Assembly: GCA_019419525.1 (NCBI GenBank)
Contig: DXZU01000026.1
Location: forward strand, 12,952 to 76,951
DNA from: Collinsella sp.
GTDB taxonomy: Bacteria > Actinomycetota > Coriobacteriia > Coriobacteriales > Coriobacteriaceae
Direction of reading: 5' to 3'
DNA: 64,000 nucleotides
In this document: positions 53,675 through 61,758 of the stretch, piece by piece
Layout of the letters: every line of letters begins with the position of its first letter
Numbering within the stretch: the stretch's first letter is position 1
The notes under the pieces: generated by a model
The model's input: only the letters and a program-made list of their open reading frames with translations
Databases searched by the model: none
What the model was told of the DNA's origin: nothing
Position numbers and translations under genes: made by a program

Positions 53675-54851
53675 ACGTCGCCCCCAATTTCCCGATAACT
53701 GCATCGGCGCCCGACGTGCGGAAAAGCTCGCGGCGCTCGGCGTCGAACACGACCGCGGCGATGTCGCATGCGCCCGCCGCGCGGCGGCGCAACCTGTCCT
53801 CAATTGCCGCAGCGAGCGAGGCGTGCGCAGCGTCCCCAACGCCGGCGGCCTCGATTACCTCGAGCGCCGCCGTGGTCGTGACGGACGACATGATCTCGCG
53901 CACGGTCTTCGCGCCCGCGCCGGCCATGGCCGCGTGGGCGGCCAGAATCTCCGCGCGGCAGTCGGCGGTACGCGAATGGGTGTCCATGATGCCGCCCGCG
54001 ACCTTCACCAACTTGCCGATGTGTCCCACAAGAAGGACATTGGTGAATCCCTCGCGAACGCAGCAATCAATCGCATCGCCCACAAAGTTGGAGATGAAGA
54101 CCACCGGCGCACCGTTTAGGTGGAAATGCCCCGAGATGAACTGCCCGCCGTAGTTGCCGGGCGTGAGCACGACTCCGCGCCGTCCCATAGCCGCATGCTG
54201 CCGAATCTCGAGCTCGATGCTGTCACGCAAGGCAGCGAGGCTGCGCGGCTCGACGATGCCCGTCGTTCCCAGGATGGAGATGCCGTCCTCTATCCCCAGG
54301 TGCGGGTTGAAGGTCTTTTCGGCAAGGGCCACACCCTCGGGTACCGAAATCGTCACAGCAATGTTTCCAGAAAAGCCGTGCGCGGCGCACACCTCACGCA
54401 CCGCCGAAGTAATCATCGCGCGCGGCGTCGCGTTGATGGCGGCCGCCCCCACCGGCTGCTCGAGCCCGGGCAATGTCACGCGCCCCACGCCCACGCCGCC
54501 ATCGACGGAAACTTCCGATTCGCGCGCGGGCACGTCCTTGCTGCCCGCAGCACCCGTGCCCGACCCCGCATGTTCCACGTGCGCGTACACGAGCACGCCG
54601 TCGGTCACATCGGCATCGTCGCCTGCGTCCTTTCGCACGGCGCACTGGGCGCACCCCTCGCCGATACATGCGTCAACCACGTCCGTCTCGACAGGCAGCC
54701 CGCCGGGGGTGACGATCGACACGCAGCCGACGGGCTTTCGTGACAAGAGCATCTCGCAGGCCGCCTTCGCCGCGAGCGCGGCGCAGCTCCCCGTGGTATA
54801 GCCGCAGCGCAGGCGGGTCGTCCCGGTATATATGTAGTGCTCGAAGGCCAC
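53667..54851 (-). CDS. cbiD: Cobalt-precorrin-5B C1-methyltransferase
   Basis: The 394-residue protein methylates C1. The N-terminal RCGYTTGSCAALAAKAA near 17-33 and the later VTLPGLEQPVGAAAINATPR are diagnostic of CbiD. ILGTTGIVEPRSLAALRDSI, NFVGDAIDCCVREGF and GHIGKLVKVAGGIMDTHSR follow. GTG 54851, one base after the cbiF stop, gives the expected length. A longer frame from upstream would lie in cbiF. No recognisable frame break is seen. Confidence 0.94.
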   Translation of the reverse strand: MAFEHYIYTGTTRLRCGYTTGSCAALAAKAACEMLLSRKPVGCVSIVTPGGLPVETDVVDACIGEGCAQCAVRKDAGDDADVTDGVLVYAHVEHAGSGTGAAGSKDVPARESEVSVDGGVGVGRVTLPGLEQPVGAAAINATPRAMITSAVREVCAAHGFSGNIAVTISVPEGVALAEKTFNPHLGIEDGISILGTTGIVEPRSLAALRDSIELEIRQHAAMGRRGVVLTPGNYGGQFISGHFHLNGAPVVFISNFVGDAIDCCVREGFTNVLLVGHIGKLVKVAGGIMDTHSRTADCRAEILAAHAAMAGAGAKTVREIMSSVTTTAALEVIEAAGVGDAAHASLAAAIEDRLRRRAAGACDIAAVVFDAERRELFRTSGADAVIGKLGATYE

Positions 54852-54852
54852 G

Positions 54853-55644
54853 CTAGCTTCTCGCCTTCCGATACCCCGTGGCAAACGAAGGGTCGTAAAG
54901 CTTGCTGCGCTCGTACGACTCCGCTTGCGCGCCGTCGTGCGCAAGCCCGCCGCGAGCTCCGAGAACGCGGCCCACCACCACGAGCGCCGTGCGGTCGATG
55001 CCCTCTCGCGCGCCCGCATCGGCGAGCGTGCCCACTGTGCAGCGCACCACGCGCTCCTCAGGCCAGGTCGCCTTGTACACGAGCGCCGCCGGCTCGTCGG
55101 AGCTGCGGCCCGCGGCCAAAAGCTCGGCGGAAAGCTCGGCGAGCATACCCGAGCTCAGGAAGATGACCATAGTCGAGCCGCTTTCCGCCATGGTGCGCAT
55201 GCCCTCGCCCGCGGGCATGGGGGTACGTCCGGAAAGCCGCGTGATCACGACCGACTGGCTGATTCCCGGCAGCGTGTATTCCTGGCGAAGCGCCGCCGCG
55301 GCACCGCAAAAGCTCGACACGCCGGGCACCACCTCGTAGTCCACGCCGCGCGCGTCGAGTGCGTCCATCTGCTCTTGGATGGCGCCGTACAGGCACGGGT
55401 CGCCCGTGTGCAGGCGCACCACTTCCTCGCCCCGCGCATCCGCCGCGCACATCACGTCGAGCACTTCCTCCAAGGTCATGCGCGCACTGTCGTAGACGAC
55501 GCAGGATTCCTTGCACTCGGCGAGCAGCTCGGAGTTCACAAGGCTCCCCGCCCAAACGACCACGTCGGCCGCACGCAGAAGGCGCGCCCCGCGCAGCGTG
55601 ATAAGGTCGGCGGCGCCCGAGCCTGCGCCAACGATATGAATCAT
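54853..55644 (-). CDS. cbiF: (Cobalt-)precorrin-4 C11-methyltransferase
   Basis: The 263-residue protein is the first gene of the operon and methylates C11. It has HIVGAGSGAADLITLRGARLL near 3-23, WAGSLVNSELL, VRLHTGDPCLYGAIQEQMDAL, VPGVSSFCGAAAAL and the CbiF-specific TRLSGRTPMPAGEGMRTMA. ATG 55644 has GGGAAGGGAAGG five bases upstream. The 130 bases upstream, towards the divergent riboswitch promoter, show no cobalamin-riboswitch core on this strand. Confidence 0.94.
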   Translation of the reverse strand: MIHIVGAGSGAADLITLRGARLLRAADVVVWAGSLVNSELLAECKESCVVYDSARMTLEEVLDVMCAADARGEEVVRLHTGDPCLYGAIQEQMDALDARGVDYEVVPGVSSFCGAAAALRQEYTLPGISQSVVITRLSGRTPMPAGEGMRTMAESGSTMVIFLSSGMLAELSAELLAAGRSSDEPAALVYKATWPEERVVRCTVGTLADAGAREGIDRTALVVVGRVLGARGGLAHDGAQAESYERSKLYDPSFATGYRKARS

Positions 55645-55775
55645 CCGAGCCTTCCCTTCCCGTTTCTCATCGCAACCGTTTACGCCGCCATTCGCGCAGC
55701 GGGCAAAACACGGCGCCTGCGGCGGCAATCGGCGCAAATACGCAGGCAGGAGGCGCAATGCCGCCCGCCCTGGCT

Positions 55776-55804
55776 TTGACACGTTCACAAGTGCCCACTA
55801 TCAT
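55776..55804 (+). promoter_or_regulatory. Sigma70-type promoter of the riboswitch-controlled corrinoid operon
   Basis: TTGACA (55776-55781) and TATCAT (55799-55804) are separated by exactly 17 bases. Transcription should start near 55811, just before the riboswitch. Confidence 0.8.
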
Positions 55805-55805
55805 A

Positions 55806-55985
55806 GTAAAAGTTTCGGCAACGAGCATATGACAATCGGATAAAAGGAAATGACCGGCGCGGCGCCCGCACAGCCCGCGCTGGCTTGCGGAGGGAACCAG
55901 GTGGGAATCCTGGGCAAGGGACATTACTGTATAGGACGCGCGGGCGAACCGCCTCACGCCCCAAGCCAGACTGCTTCGCCTTTTC
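55806..55985 (+). promoter_or_regulatory. Cobalamin riboswitch
   Basis: The conserved core reads GGGAACCAGGTGGGAATCC at 55892-55910, then CACTGT-like ATTACTGT at 55923-55930, matching the GGGAAnnnGGTGnnAATCC...CACTGT consensus. A B12-box-like AGCCAGACTGCTTCGCC lies at 55964-55980. Downstream hairpins CACGGC/GCCGTG and ACCCC/GGGGT, with TTTTCTTT after the second, form a plausible expression platform before the CbiK-like gene. AdoCbl or a related corrinoid should lower expression. Confidence 0.88.
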
Positions 55986-56102
55986 CTCACGGCATCGCCG
56001 TGGCGTTAGCTCCTTGTGAACCCCGAGGGGTGCGCTTTTCTTTCGCTTGTGCCGACAAGCAACTGTCGCCGGGGGACCGGCAAACCGAGGAAAGGAAAAA
56101 CC

Positions 56103-57029
56103 ATGTCCGAACAGATGTCACGCCGCGGCTTCATGAGCGCCGCGGCAACCGGAGCCGTCGCGCTCGCCGGAGTCGCGCTCGCGGGCTGCTCCAACACCTC
56201 CGCGAGTTCCGAGAAATCGAGCGAAAAGGAGAAGGCCGTGAAGCCGGTCATCCTCGTCACGAGCTTCGGCACGAGCTACAACGACTCGCGCCACATCACC
56301 ATCGGCGCCATCGAAGACGCTATCCGTGAGAAGTACTGGCAGGACTACGACATCCGCCGCGCCTTCACCGCGCAGATCATCATCGACAAGCTGAAGAAGC
56401 GCGACGGCATCACGATCGACAACATGACCGAGGCGCTCGACCGCTGCGTGGAAGACGGCGTGAAGGAAATCGTCGTGCAGCCGACGCATCTCATGGCTGG
56501 CCTGGAATACGCCGACGTGAAAGACGAGCTCGACAAGTACGCTGACAAGTTCGACAAGATCTCGCTCGGCGACCCGCTGCTCACCTCCGACGACGACTAC
56601 AAGAAGGTGGCCGCAGCCATTAAGGAGAACATGGCGTCCTTCGACGACGGCAAGACGGCGCTGTGCCTCATGGGCCACGGCACCGAAGCCGATTCCAACG
56701 CCGACTATGCCAAGATGCAGGAAGTGTTTAAGAACGAGGGCTTGACGCAGTTCTTCGTCGGCACCGTCGAGGCTGAACCGACCTGCGAGGATGTTATCGC
56801 CGCCGCGAGCGCCGCAGGCTACAAGAAGGCCGTGCTCGCGCCGTTCATGGTGGTCGCGGGCGACCACGCGAACAACGACATGGCAGACGAGACCGACCCC
56901 GACAGCTGGGCTGCGAAGTTCGTGGCCGCCGGCTTCGAAGTGACGTGCCTGCTCCAGGGTCTGGGACAGAACGTCGCGGTCGACGACATCTACGTCGCGC
57001 ACGTGGACGACGCCATCGCCAAGCTGTAA
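56103..57029 (+). CDS. cbiK: CbiK-type cobaltochelatase-like lipoprotein (exported)
   Basis: The 308-residue protein carries a CbiK-family fold behind a signal peptide. The N-terminus has twin arginines (SRRGFM, residues 6-11), a hydrophobic stretch and a lipobox LAGC with Cys 29, so it is likely a lipid-anchored protein, perhaps Tat-exported. The mature part starts PVILVTSFGTSYNDSR. Candidate metal or porphyrin ligands are His in QPTHLMAG, His 192 in LMGHGTEAD and His 255 in VVAGDHANND. Cytosolic CbiK inserts cobalt into sirohydrochlorin; periplasmic relatives in sulfate reducers bind haem. Its riboswitch and the following ABC importer suggest a role in corrinoid, cobalt or tetrapyrrole uptake. 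ATG 56103 has GAAAGGAAAAA upstream. Confidence 0.87.
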   Translation: MSEQMSRRGFMSAAATGAVALAGVALAGCSNTSASSEKSSEKEKAVKPVILVTSFGTSYNDSRHITIGAIEDAIREKYWQDYDIRRAFTAQIIIDKLKKRDGITIDNMTEALDRCVEDGVKEIVVQPTHLMAGLEYADVKDELDKYADKFDKISLGDPLLTSDDDYKKVAAAIKENMASFDDGKTALCLMGHGTEADSNADYAKMQEVFKNEGLTQFFVGTVEAEPTCEDVIAAASAAGYKKAVLAPFMVVAGDHANNDMADETDPDSWAAKFVAAGFEVTCLLQGLGQNVAVDDIYVAHVDDAIAKL

Positions 57030-57065
57030 ACTCGCCGCGCACGGGGGCGCCGGTCGCGTCCCCGT

Positions 57066-57110
57066 GCAACGGGCATGCGCCTTCCCCGACTGACGGCGCA
57101 TGCCCGTTGC
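57066..57110 (+). promoter_or_regulatory. 16-bp perfect hairpin between the CbiK-like and small lipoprotein genes
   Basis: GCAACGGGCATGCGCC (57066-57081) pairs exactly with 57095-57110. An overlapping alternative stem, GCACGGGG (57039-57046) with CCCCGTGC (57060-57067), could compete with it. There is no long U-run, so partial termination or mRNA processing is likely. Confidence 0.55.
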
Positions 57111-57174
57111 ATTCGCATCCCGCCCGCCCACCGCACGGCGCGGGCGGTCGAAGCGATTGAAAGGAACCCCCTCC

Positions 57175-57708
57175 ATGTTGAAGAAAACCCTCGCCTTCGC
57201 CCTGTCAGCGGCGCTTTTCGCGTTCTCGCTCGCCGGCTGCGGCGGAAATTCAATCGACAGCGCAAAGGCAAGCGATGCCGATTCCCAGGAAAAGACCGAA
57301 CAGGCGGCCGATGCGCCCGAGGGCGCAAGCGCTGCCCCCATCACCGCCGACAAGGTGGCCGACGGCACCTATCCGATCACCGTAGATTCCAGCTCGAACA
57401 TGTTCAGGATTGTGGACGCCCAGCTCATCGTGGAAAACGGCTCCATGCACTGCGTGATGACGCTTTCCGGCACGGGCTACGGCAAGCTCTTCATGGGCAC
57501 GGGCGACGAGGCTGCCGCCGCGAGCGAGGCCGACTTCATCCCCTATGTGGAAAACGCGGAAGGCAAGTACACCTACGACGTGCCCGTTGAAGCGCTCGAC
57601 GAGGACACCGCCTGCGCCGCGTGGAGTATTAGAAAAGAGCAGTGGTACGACCGCACGCTCGTGTTCGAATCCGCCGGCGTCGATCTGCGCGCCGACGCAC
57701 TGAAGTAA
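57175..57708 (+). CDS. Small lipoprotein of the corrinoid-uptake operon, function unknown
   Basis: The 177-residue protein starts with a lipoprotein signal (KKTLAFALSAALFAFSLAGCGG; the lipobox Cys is near residue 22). A 35-residue acidic, Ala-rich linker follows, then a single beta-rich domain of about 115 residues (DGTYPITVDSSSNMFRI, LSGTGYGKLFMGTG, WSIRKEQWYDRTLVF). I do not recognise the family. Similar domains beside FecB-type binding proteins suggest substrate capture outside the membrane, possibly tetrapyrrole, which is inference. GAAAGGA precedes ATG 57175. The next gene starts five bases after its stop. Confidence 0.75.
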   Translation: MLKKTLAFALSAALFAFSLAGCGGNSIDSAKASDADSQEKTEQAADAPEGASAAPITADKVADGTYPITVDSSSNMFRIVDAQLIVENGSMHCVMTLSGTGYGKLFMGTGDEAAAASEADFIPYVENAEGKYTYDVPVEALDEDTACAAWSIRKEQWYDRTLVFESAGVDLRADALK

Positions 57709-57712
57709 CGCC

Positions 57713-59284
57713 ATGCGGTCGATTCTTCCCAAGGGGGAAAGCAGGAAGCGTCGCAGCATCGCGGTGCGCGCGATCGCCTGCGTTCTCGTCGCCCTGTTCG
57801 CGCTTCCCTTCGCGGGGTGCAGTGCGAGCCCGAACGCGACCGGTGGCACGGCAGGCTCTCAGGAATACACTGTGAGCGTCTCGCTCTCCGGCGGGTCAGG
57901 GCGCGCAAGCATCGCCTCACCCACCACAATTGTGAAGGATGGCGACACCTACACCGCGACCATCACCTGGTCGAGTTCGAACTACGACAAAATGACCGTC
58001 AACGGCGTGGACTACGCGCCCGTAAACGACGGCGGCAACTCCACGTTCGAGATACCCGTCACGCTCGACGAGGACATCGCCGTGTCGGCCGAGACCGTCG
58101 CCATGTCGACGCCGCACACCATCGACTACACGCTCCACTTCGACTCATCCACCATGAAGGAGAAATCGGGCGACGATGCAAGCGGCGGCTCCCCTGCGGG
58201 AACGGCTTCAAGCGCCGCGGCCGACTTCCACAACGCCGATTTGGGCTGCGGCTGGGAGCCGACGGGGGCGCTTCAGCTTGAATACGCCGAGCACTTCACT
58301 GTCGACGAGTACGAAGGCGGCCTGCGGCTTATCTGCATTTCGAACGGGGAGCGCTTCCTCGTGGTACCGCAAGATGCGAAGGTACCTGATGGGTTGAGCT
58401 CCGACATCGCGGTCATAAGGCGTCCCGCCAACAAGGTGTACCTCGTGTCGTCGGCGACGATGTGCCTGGTCGACGCGCTCGATGCGAACGACAACATCCT
58501 CATGTCGGGCACGAAGGCCGACGATTGCTCGGTCGCGGGCTTCAAAAGCGCACTCGAAAGTGGGGCGATCGCCTACGGCGGCAAGTACAGCGCGCCCGAC
58601 TACGAGCGAATATCGGCCTCGGGCTGCACGCTCGCCATCGAGAACACCATGATCAACCACACGCCCGATGTGAAGGAAAAGCTGCAGAAGCTCGGGCTCG
58701 TCGTGCTCACCGAACAGTCGTCGAGCGAGCCCGAAGCACTCGGGCGCGTCGAGTGGATTAAGCTTTTCGGCGTCCTGTTCGACAAGGAAGACGAGGCCGC
58801 GCACCTGTTCAACGAGCAGAAGGCCCGCGTCGAGCAAACGTCGAGGCTCGCGTCGTCAGGTAAAACCGTGGCGTATTTCTACATTAACTCGAACGGGGCC
58901 GCCGTCACGCGGCGGGCGGGCGACTACGTGGCGCAGATGATCGAGCTTGCAGGCGGCAACTACGCGCTCGATGACGCGCAGACGGCGTCGACGTCAGGTT
59001 CGTCAGTAACGCTCGAAATGGAGCGCTTCTACGCGACGGCGAAGGATGCCGACATCATCGTCTACAACGGCACCATCGACGAATCGGTTGCCACCTTGAA
59101 AGACTTCGTAGGCAAAAACGCGCTATTGTCGCAGTTCAAAGCTGTAAAGAACGGCAACGTCTGGGTCACAAGCGCCGACATGTACCAGCAGATGACTTCT
59201 ACCGCCGACATTATCGACGAGCTGCACGGGGCGTTCACCGGCGATGACACGAGTGACTTCCATTATCTGAGGAAGCTCGGCTAG
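57713..59284 (+). CDS. ABC transporter substrate-binding lipoprotein (FecB/BtuF type) with extra N-terminal domain
   Basis: The 523-residue protein begins with a lipoprotein signal (VLVALFALPFAGCSA, lipobox Cys near 36). An N-terminal beta domain (about 50-160; EYTVSVSLSGGSGRAS, PHTIDYTLHFDSS) recalls the domain of the previous gene. The class III periplasmic-binding domain occupies 200-520: two lobes joined by a long helix, with VEWIKLFGVLFDKEDEA and GGNYALDDAQ segments. It should deliver a corrinoid, haem or siderophore-like ligand to the permease. Riboswitch control favours a corrinoid. It is four bases ahead of the permease gene. Confidence 0.85.
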   Translation: MRSILPKGESRKRRSIAVRAIACVLVALFALPFAGCSASPNATGGTAGSQEYTVSVSLSGGSGRASIASPTTIVKDGDTYTATITWSSSNYDKMTVNGVDYAPVNDGGNSTFEIPVTLDEDIAVSAETVAMSTPHTIDYTLHFDSSTMKEKSGDDASGGSPAGTASSAAADFHNADLGCGWEPTGALQLEYAEHFTVDEYEGGLRLICISNGERFLVVPQDAKVPDGLSSDIAVIRRPANKVYLVSSATMCLVDALDANDNILMSGTKADDCSVAGFKSALESGAIAYGGKYSAPDYERISASGCTLAIENTMINHTPDVKEKLQKLGLVVLTEQSSSEPEALGRVEWIKLFGVLFDKEDEAAHLFNEQKARVEQTSRLASSGKTVAYFYINSNGAAVTRRAGDYVAQMIELAGGNYALDDAQTASTSGSSVTLEMERFYATAKDADIIVYNGTIDESVATLKDFVGKNALLSQFKAVKNGNVWVTSADMYQQMTSTADIIDELHGAFTGDDTSDFHYLRKLG

Positions 59285-59288
59285 CGCC

Positions 59289-60329
59289 ATGAGAAGCCGG
59301 CTTACCATGGCATACGACGAATCGGGGCGCGCCGCGCGGTGTCGCGTCGTGACGGCGCTGCTCGCTGTTGTCCTCATCGTGCTCGTCGGGGCCAACCTGT
59401 GCATCGGGAGCGTGCTCGTGCCCGCAGACCACATCCCCGGCATCTTTTCGGGCGGCGCGGCCAATTCCATGGAAAGCCAAGTCATCTGGGAGATTCGCCT
59501 GCCGCGCGTGCTTTCAGCCGTGCTTCTCGGCGGGGCACTTTCGCTCTCCGGGTTCCTGCTGCAGACGTTTTTCAACAACCCCATCGCCGACCCGTTCATC
59601 TTGGGCGTCTCCTCGGGCGCAAAGTTCGTCGTCGCGCTTACGATGATCGTGCTTCTGGGCGCGAACCAGGCCATGTCCTCGCCGGCCATGGTGGCCGCAG
59701 CGTTTCTGGGATCGCTTATCACCATCGGCTTCGTGCTCCTCATCGCACGGCGCATAAGTTCCATGGCCATGCTCATCGTGGCGGGCGTCATGGTGGGATA
59801 CATCTGCTCGGCGGCGACGAACTTTCTCATCGCCTTCGCCGACGACCAGTCCATCGTGAACCTGCACAACTGGTCTTTGGGTAGCTTCTCGGGTTCGAGC
59901 TGGGACGACATCGCGGTCATCGTGGTCGTGGTGATCACCGTGAGCGCATGCGTATTCGCGATATCGAAGCCCCTTTCCGCCTTCCAGCTGGGAGAAGCCT
60001 ACGCGAAAAGCGTCGGCGTGAACGTCGCACGCTTCCGCGTGGTGCTCGTCCTTCTAGCGAGCATGCTCTCCGCCTGCGTGACCGCGTTCGCTGGTCCGGT
60101 GTCGTTCGTAGGCATCGCGGTTCCGCATCTCGTGAAGTCGGCGCTGAAGTCGTCGAAGCCCATCCGCGTGATTCCTGCGTGCTTCTTGGGAGGCGCCATC
60201 TTCTGCGCGGGTTGCGATTTGATCGCGCGCACGCTGTTCTCTCCCGTCGAGCTTTCCATCAGCGCCGTCACTGCCATCTTCGGCGCGCCGGTGGTTATCG
60301 CGCTCATGCTGAAGAAGCGGGTGAGGTAG
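59289..60329 (+). CDS. FecCD/BtuC-family ABC permease
   Basis: The 346-residue protein has about ten hydrophobic spans. Family motifs are IRLPRVLSAVLLGGALSLSGF near 63-83, FFNNPIADPFILGVSSGAKF near 87-106 and GPVSFVGIAVPHLVK near 272-286, the last forming the coupling region with the ATPase. These permeases import vitamin B12, haem and iron-siderophores. The ATPase start directly follows its stop (TAGATG). Confidence 0.94.
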   Translation: MRSRLTMAYDESGRAARCRVVTALLAVVLIVLVGANLCIGSVLVPADHIPGIFSGGAANSMESQVIWEIRLPRVLSAVLLGGALSLSGFLLQTFFNNPIADPFILGVSSGAKFVVALTMIVLLGANQAMSSPAMVAAAFLGSLITIGFVLLIARRISSMAMLIVAGVMVGYICSAATNFLIAFADDQSIVNLHNWSLGSFSGSSWDDIAVIVVVVITVSACVFAISKPLSAFQLGEAYAKSVGVNVARFRVVLVLLASMLSACVTAFAGPVSFVGIAVPHLVKSALKSSKPIRVIPACFLGGAIFCAGCDLIARTLFSPVELSISAVTAIFGAPVVIALMLKKRVR

Positions 60330-61646
60330 ATGGGGGAATTCGTGCCGCGGCCCAAAACGCTCGGAGGGGACATTCCATGCTTAGACAGTCCTGAGCTCGC
60401 ACGAAAGCGCCAGAAGACACTTTCGGCTCGTGCGGAACTGCGTGCGGAACGCCTCCTTCGAGCGGAGTCGAACCTCGAAACCCCGGTCGAAACGCAGGCT
60501 GACGGAGCGCCGCTTTTCCGCATAAGCGACCTGTCGGCGGGCTACGACAAGAAGGTCGTAGTCGAAGGCGTCGATCTGGAGGTTCGCGCGGGCGACGTCG
60601 TGGCGCTCATCGGGCCGAACGGCTCGGGCAAGTCGACCATCTTGAAAACCATCACACGCCATCTGGCACCGCTTGCCGGCGCGGTCGAGCTCGACGGGCG
60701 GGAGATTTCCCGATGGAAGACGGCGGAGTTCGCAAGGAACCTTGCCGTTATGCTGACAGATCGCCCCCGGACCGAGCTCCTCACCTGCCGCGATATCGTA
60801 GAGGCGGGAAGGCATCCCTACACCGGGCGAATGGGCACACTCTCGCCCGACGACCATAGTCGGGTCGACGAGGCCATGAAAACCGCACATGTGGAAGAGC
60901 TCGCCGAGCGCGACTTCATGCAGATAAGCGACGGGCAACGCCAGCGCGTCATGCTCGCACGCGCCATCGCGCAGGATCCGCGCGTGCTCGTGCTCGACGA
61001 GCCCACGTCGTATCTCGATATCCGCTACCAGATCGACCTGCTGCGAATACTTCGCCACCTTGCGAAATCGCGGAATGTGGCTATCATCATGTCCATCCAC
61101 GAACTCGAGCTCGCGCAGAAAAGCGCCGACAAGGTGATTTGCGTGAAGGACGGCCGGGTCTTCCGCGCCGGCGCACCCGAGGACATATTCACGCGCGAGA
61201 CGATTGGCGAGCTCTACGGCCTTAAACATGGCACCTTCAACGAGCGCTTCGGCAGCGTGGAAATTGGGCGCCCACACGGCGATGCGCACACGTTCGTCAT
61301 CGCTGGCGCAGGTACGGGGTCGGCTGTGTTTCGCCAGCTCATCCGACAGGGCAAGGCGTTCTACGCGGGCGTTCTGCACGAAGGGGACATCGACTGCGAG
61401 CTCGCGCGCGACCTGGCGACGGAATGCGTGGCCGAGCGCGCCTTCGAGCCGATCGGGGATAAAACCATAGCCCGCGCCAAAGAGCTCCTCGTCCACTGCG
61501 CGCGCCTTATCGTGTGCCCCTCCGCCTTCGGCACCATAAACGCCCGCAACGCAGAACTCGTCGAGTTCGCACGCTCGCATGGTATCGAGGTCATGCGAGT
61601 ATGCGAAGGCGCATCGGAGGATTCCCATTTGGAGTGGGAAGAATAA
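60330..61646 (+). CDS. ABC importer ATPase (BtuD/FecE type) with N- and C-terminal extensions
   Basis: The 438-residue protein is far longer than the usual 255-270. Residues 1-55 are a charged extension. The ATPase (about 60-285) has Walker A LIGPNGSGKSTILK, signature ISDGQRQRVMLARAI (Asp in place of the second residue of the usual SGGQ), Walker B VLVLDEPTSYLDI and switch His in MSIHELEL. The C-terminal 150 residues (HTFVIAGAGTGSAVF, FYAGVLHEGDIDCELA) form a nucleotide-binding-like alpha/beta fold of unknown role. With the permease and binding protein it forms a complete importer. It is the last gene of the operon; an IS3 remnant follows. Confidence 0.9.
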   Translation: MGEFVPRPKTLGGDIPCLDSPELARKRQKTLSARAELRAERLLRAESNLETPVETQADGAPLFRISDLSAGYDKKVVVEGVDLEVRAGDVVALIGPNGSGKSTILKTITRHLAPLAGAVELDGREISRWKTAEFARNLAVMLTDRPRTELLTCRDIVEAGRHPYTGRMGTLSPDDHSRVDEAMKTAHVEELAERDFMQISDGQRQRVMLARAIAQDPRVLVLDEPTSYLDIRYQIDLLRILRHLAKSRNVAIIMSIHELELAQKSADKVICVKDGRVFRAGAPEDIFTRETIGELYGLKHGTFNERFGSVEIGRPHGDAHTFVIAGAGTGSAVFRQLIRQGKAFYAGVLHEGDIDCELARDLATECVAERAFEPIGDKTIARAKELLVHCARLIVCPSAFGTINARNAELVEFARSHGIEVMRVCEGASEDSHLEWEE

Positions 61647-61672
61647 ACTGGACTTTCTTTTAAGGATCCTCA

Positions 61673-61756
61673 GGCTACAGCTCCTACACCGGCGAGGTCT
61701 CCAAGGCGCCGGAGAACCTCGTGAACAGGGATTTCCACGCCGACGAGCCCAACTAG
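61673..61756 (+). mobile_element. Remnant of an IS3-family transposase (OrfB)
   Basis: The plus strand translates to GYSSYTGEVSKAPENLVN, then RDFHADEPN and a stop. This matches the region just before the catalytic core of IS3-type OrfB transposases (S-Y-x-G-E-x-x-x-A-P-E-N-L-V-N-R-D-F-H-A-x-x-P-N). Only about 28 codons are left. It lies between the corrinoid importer and the tetR gene, at the right edge of the cobalamin island. The assignment is from memory of the family; positions may be off by a base. Confidence 0.7.
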
Positions 61757-61758
61757 GC

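Noticed and set aside
55645..55775. Second cobalamin riboswitch on the minus strand before cbiF
   Set aside because: AGCCAGGGCGGGC looks faintly like a B12 box, but the GGGAAnnnGGTG and CACTGT parts are absent and the space is too short.
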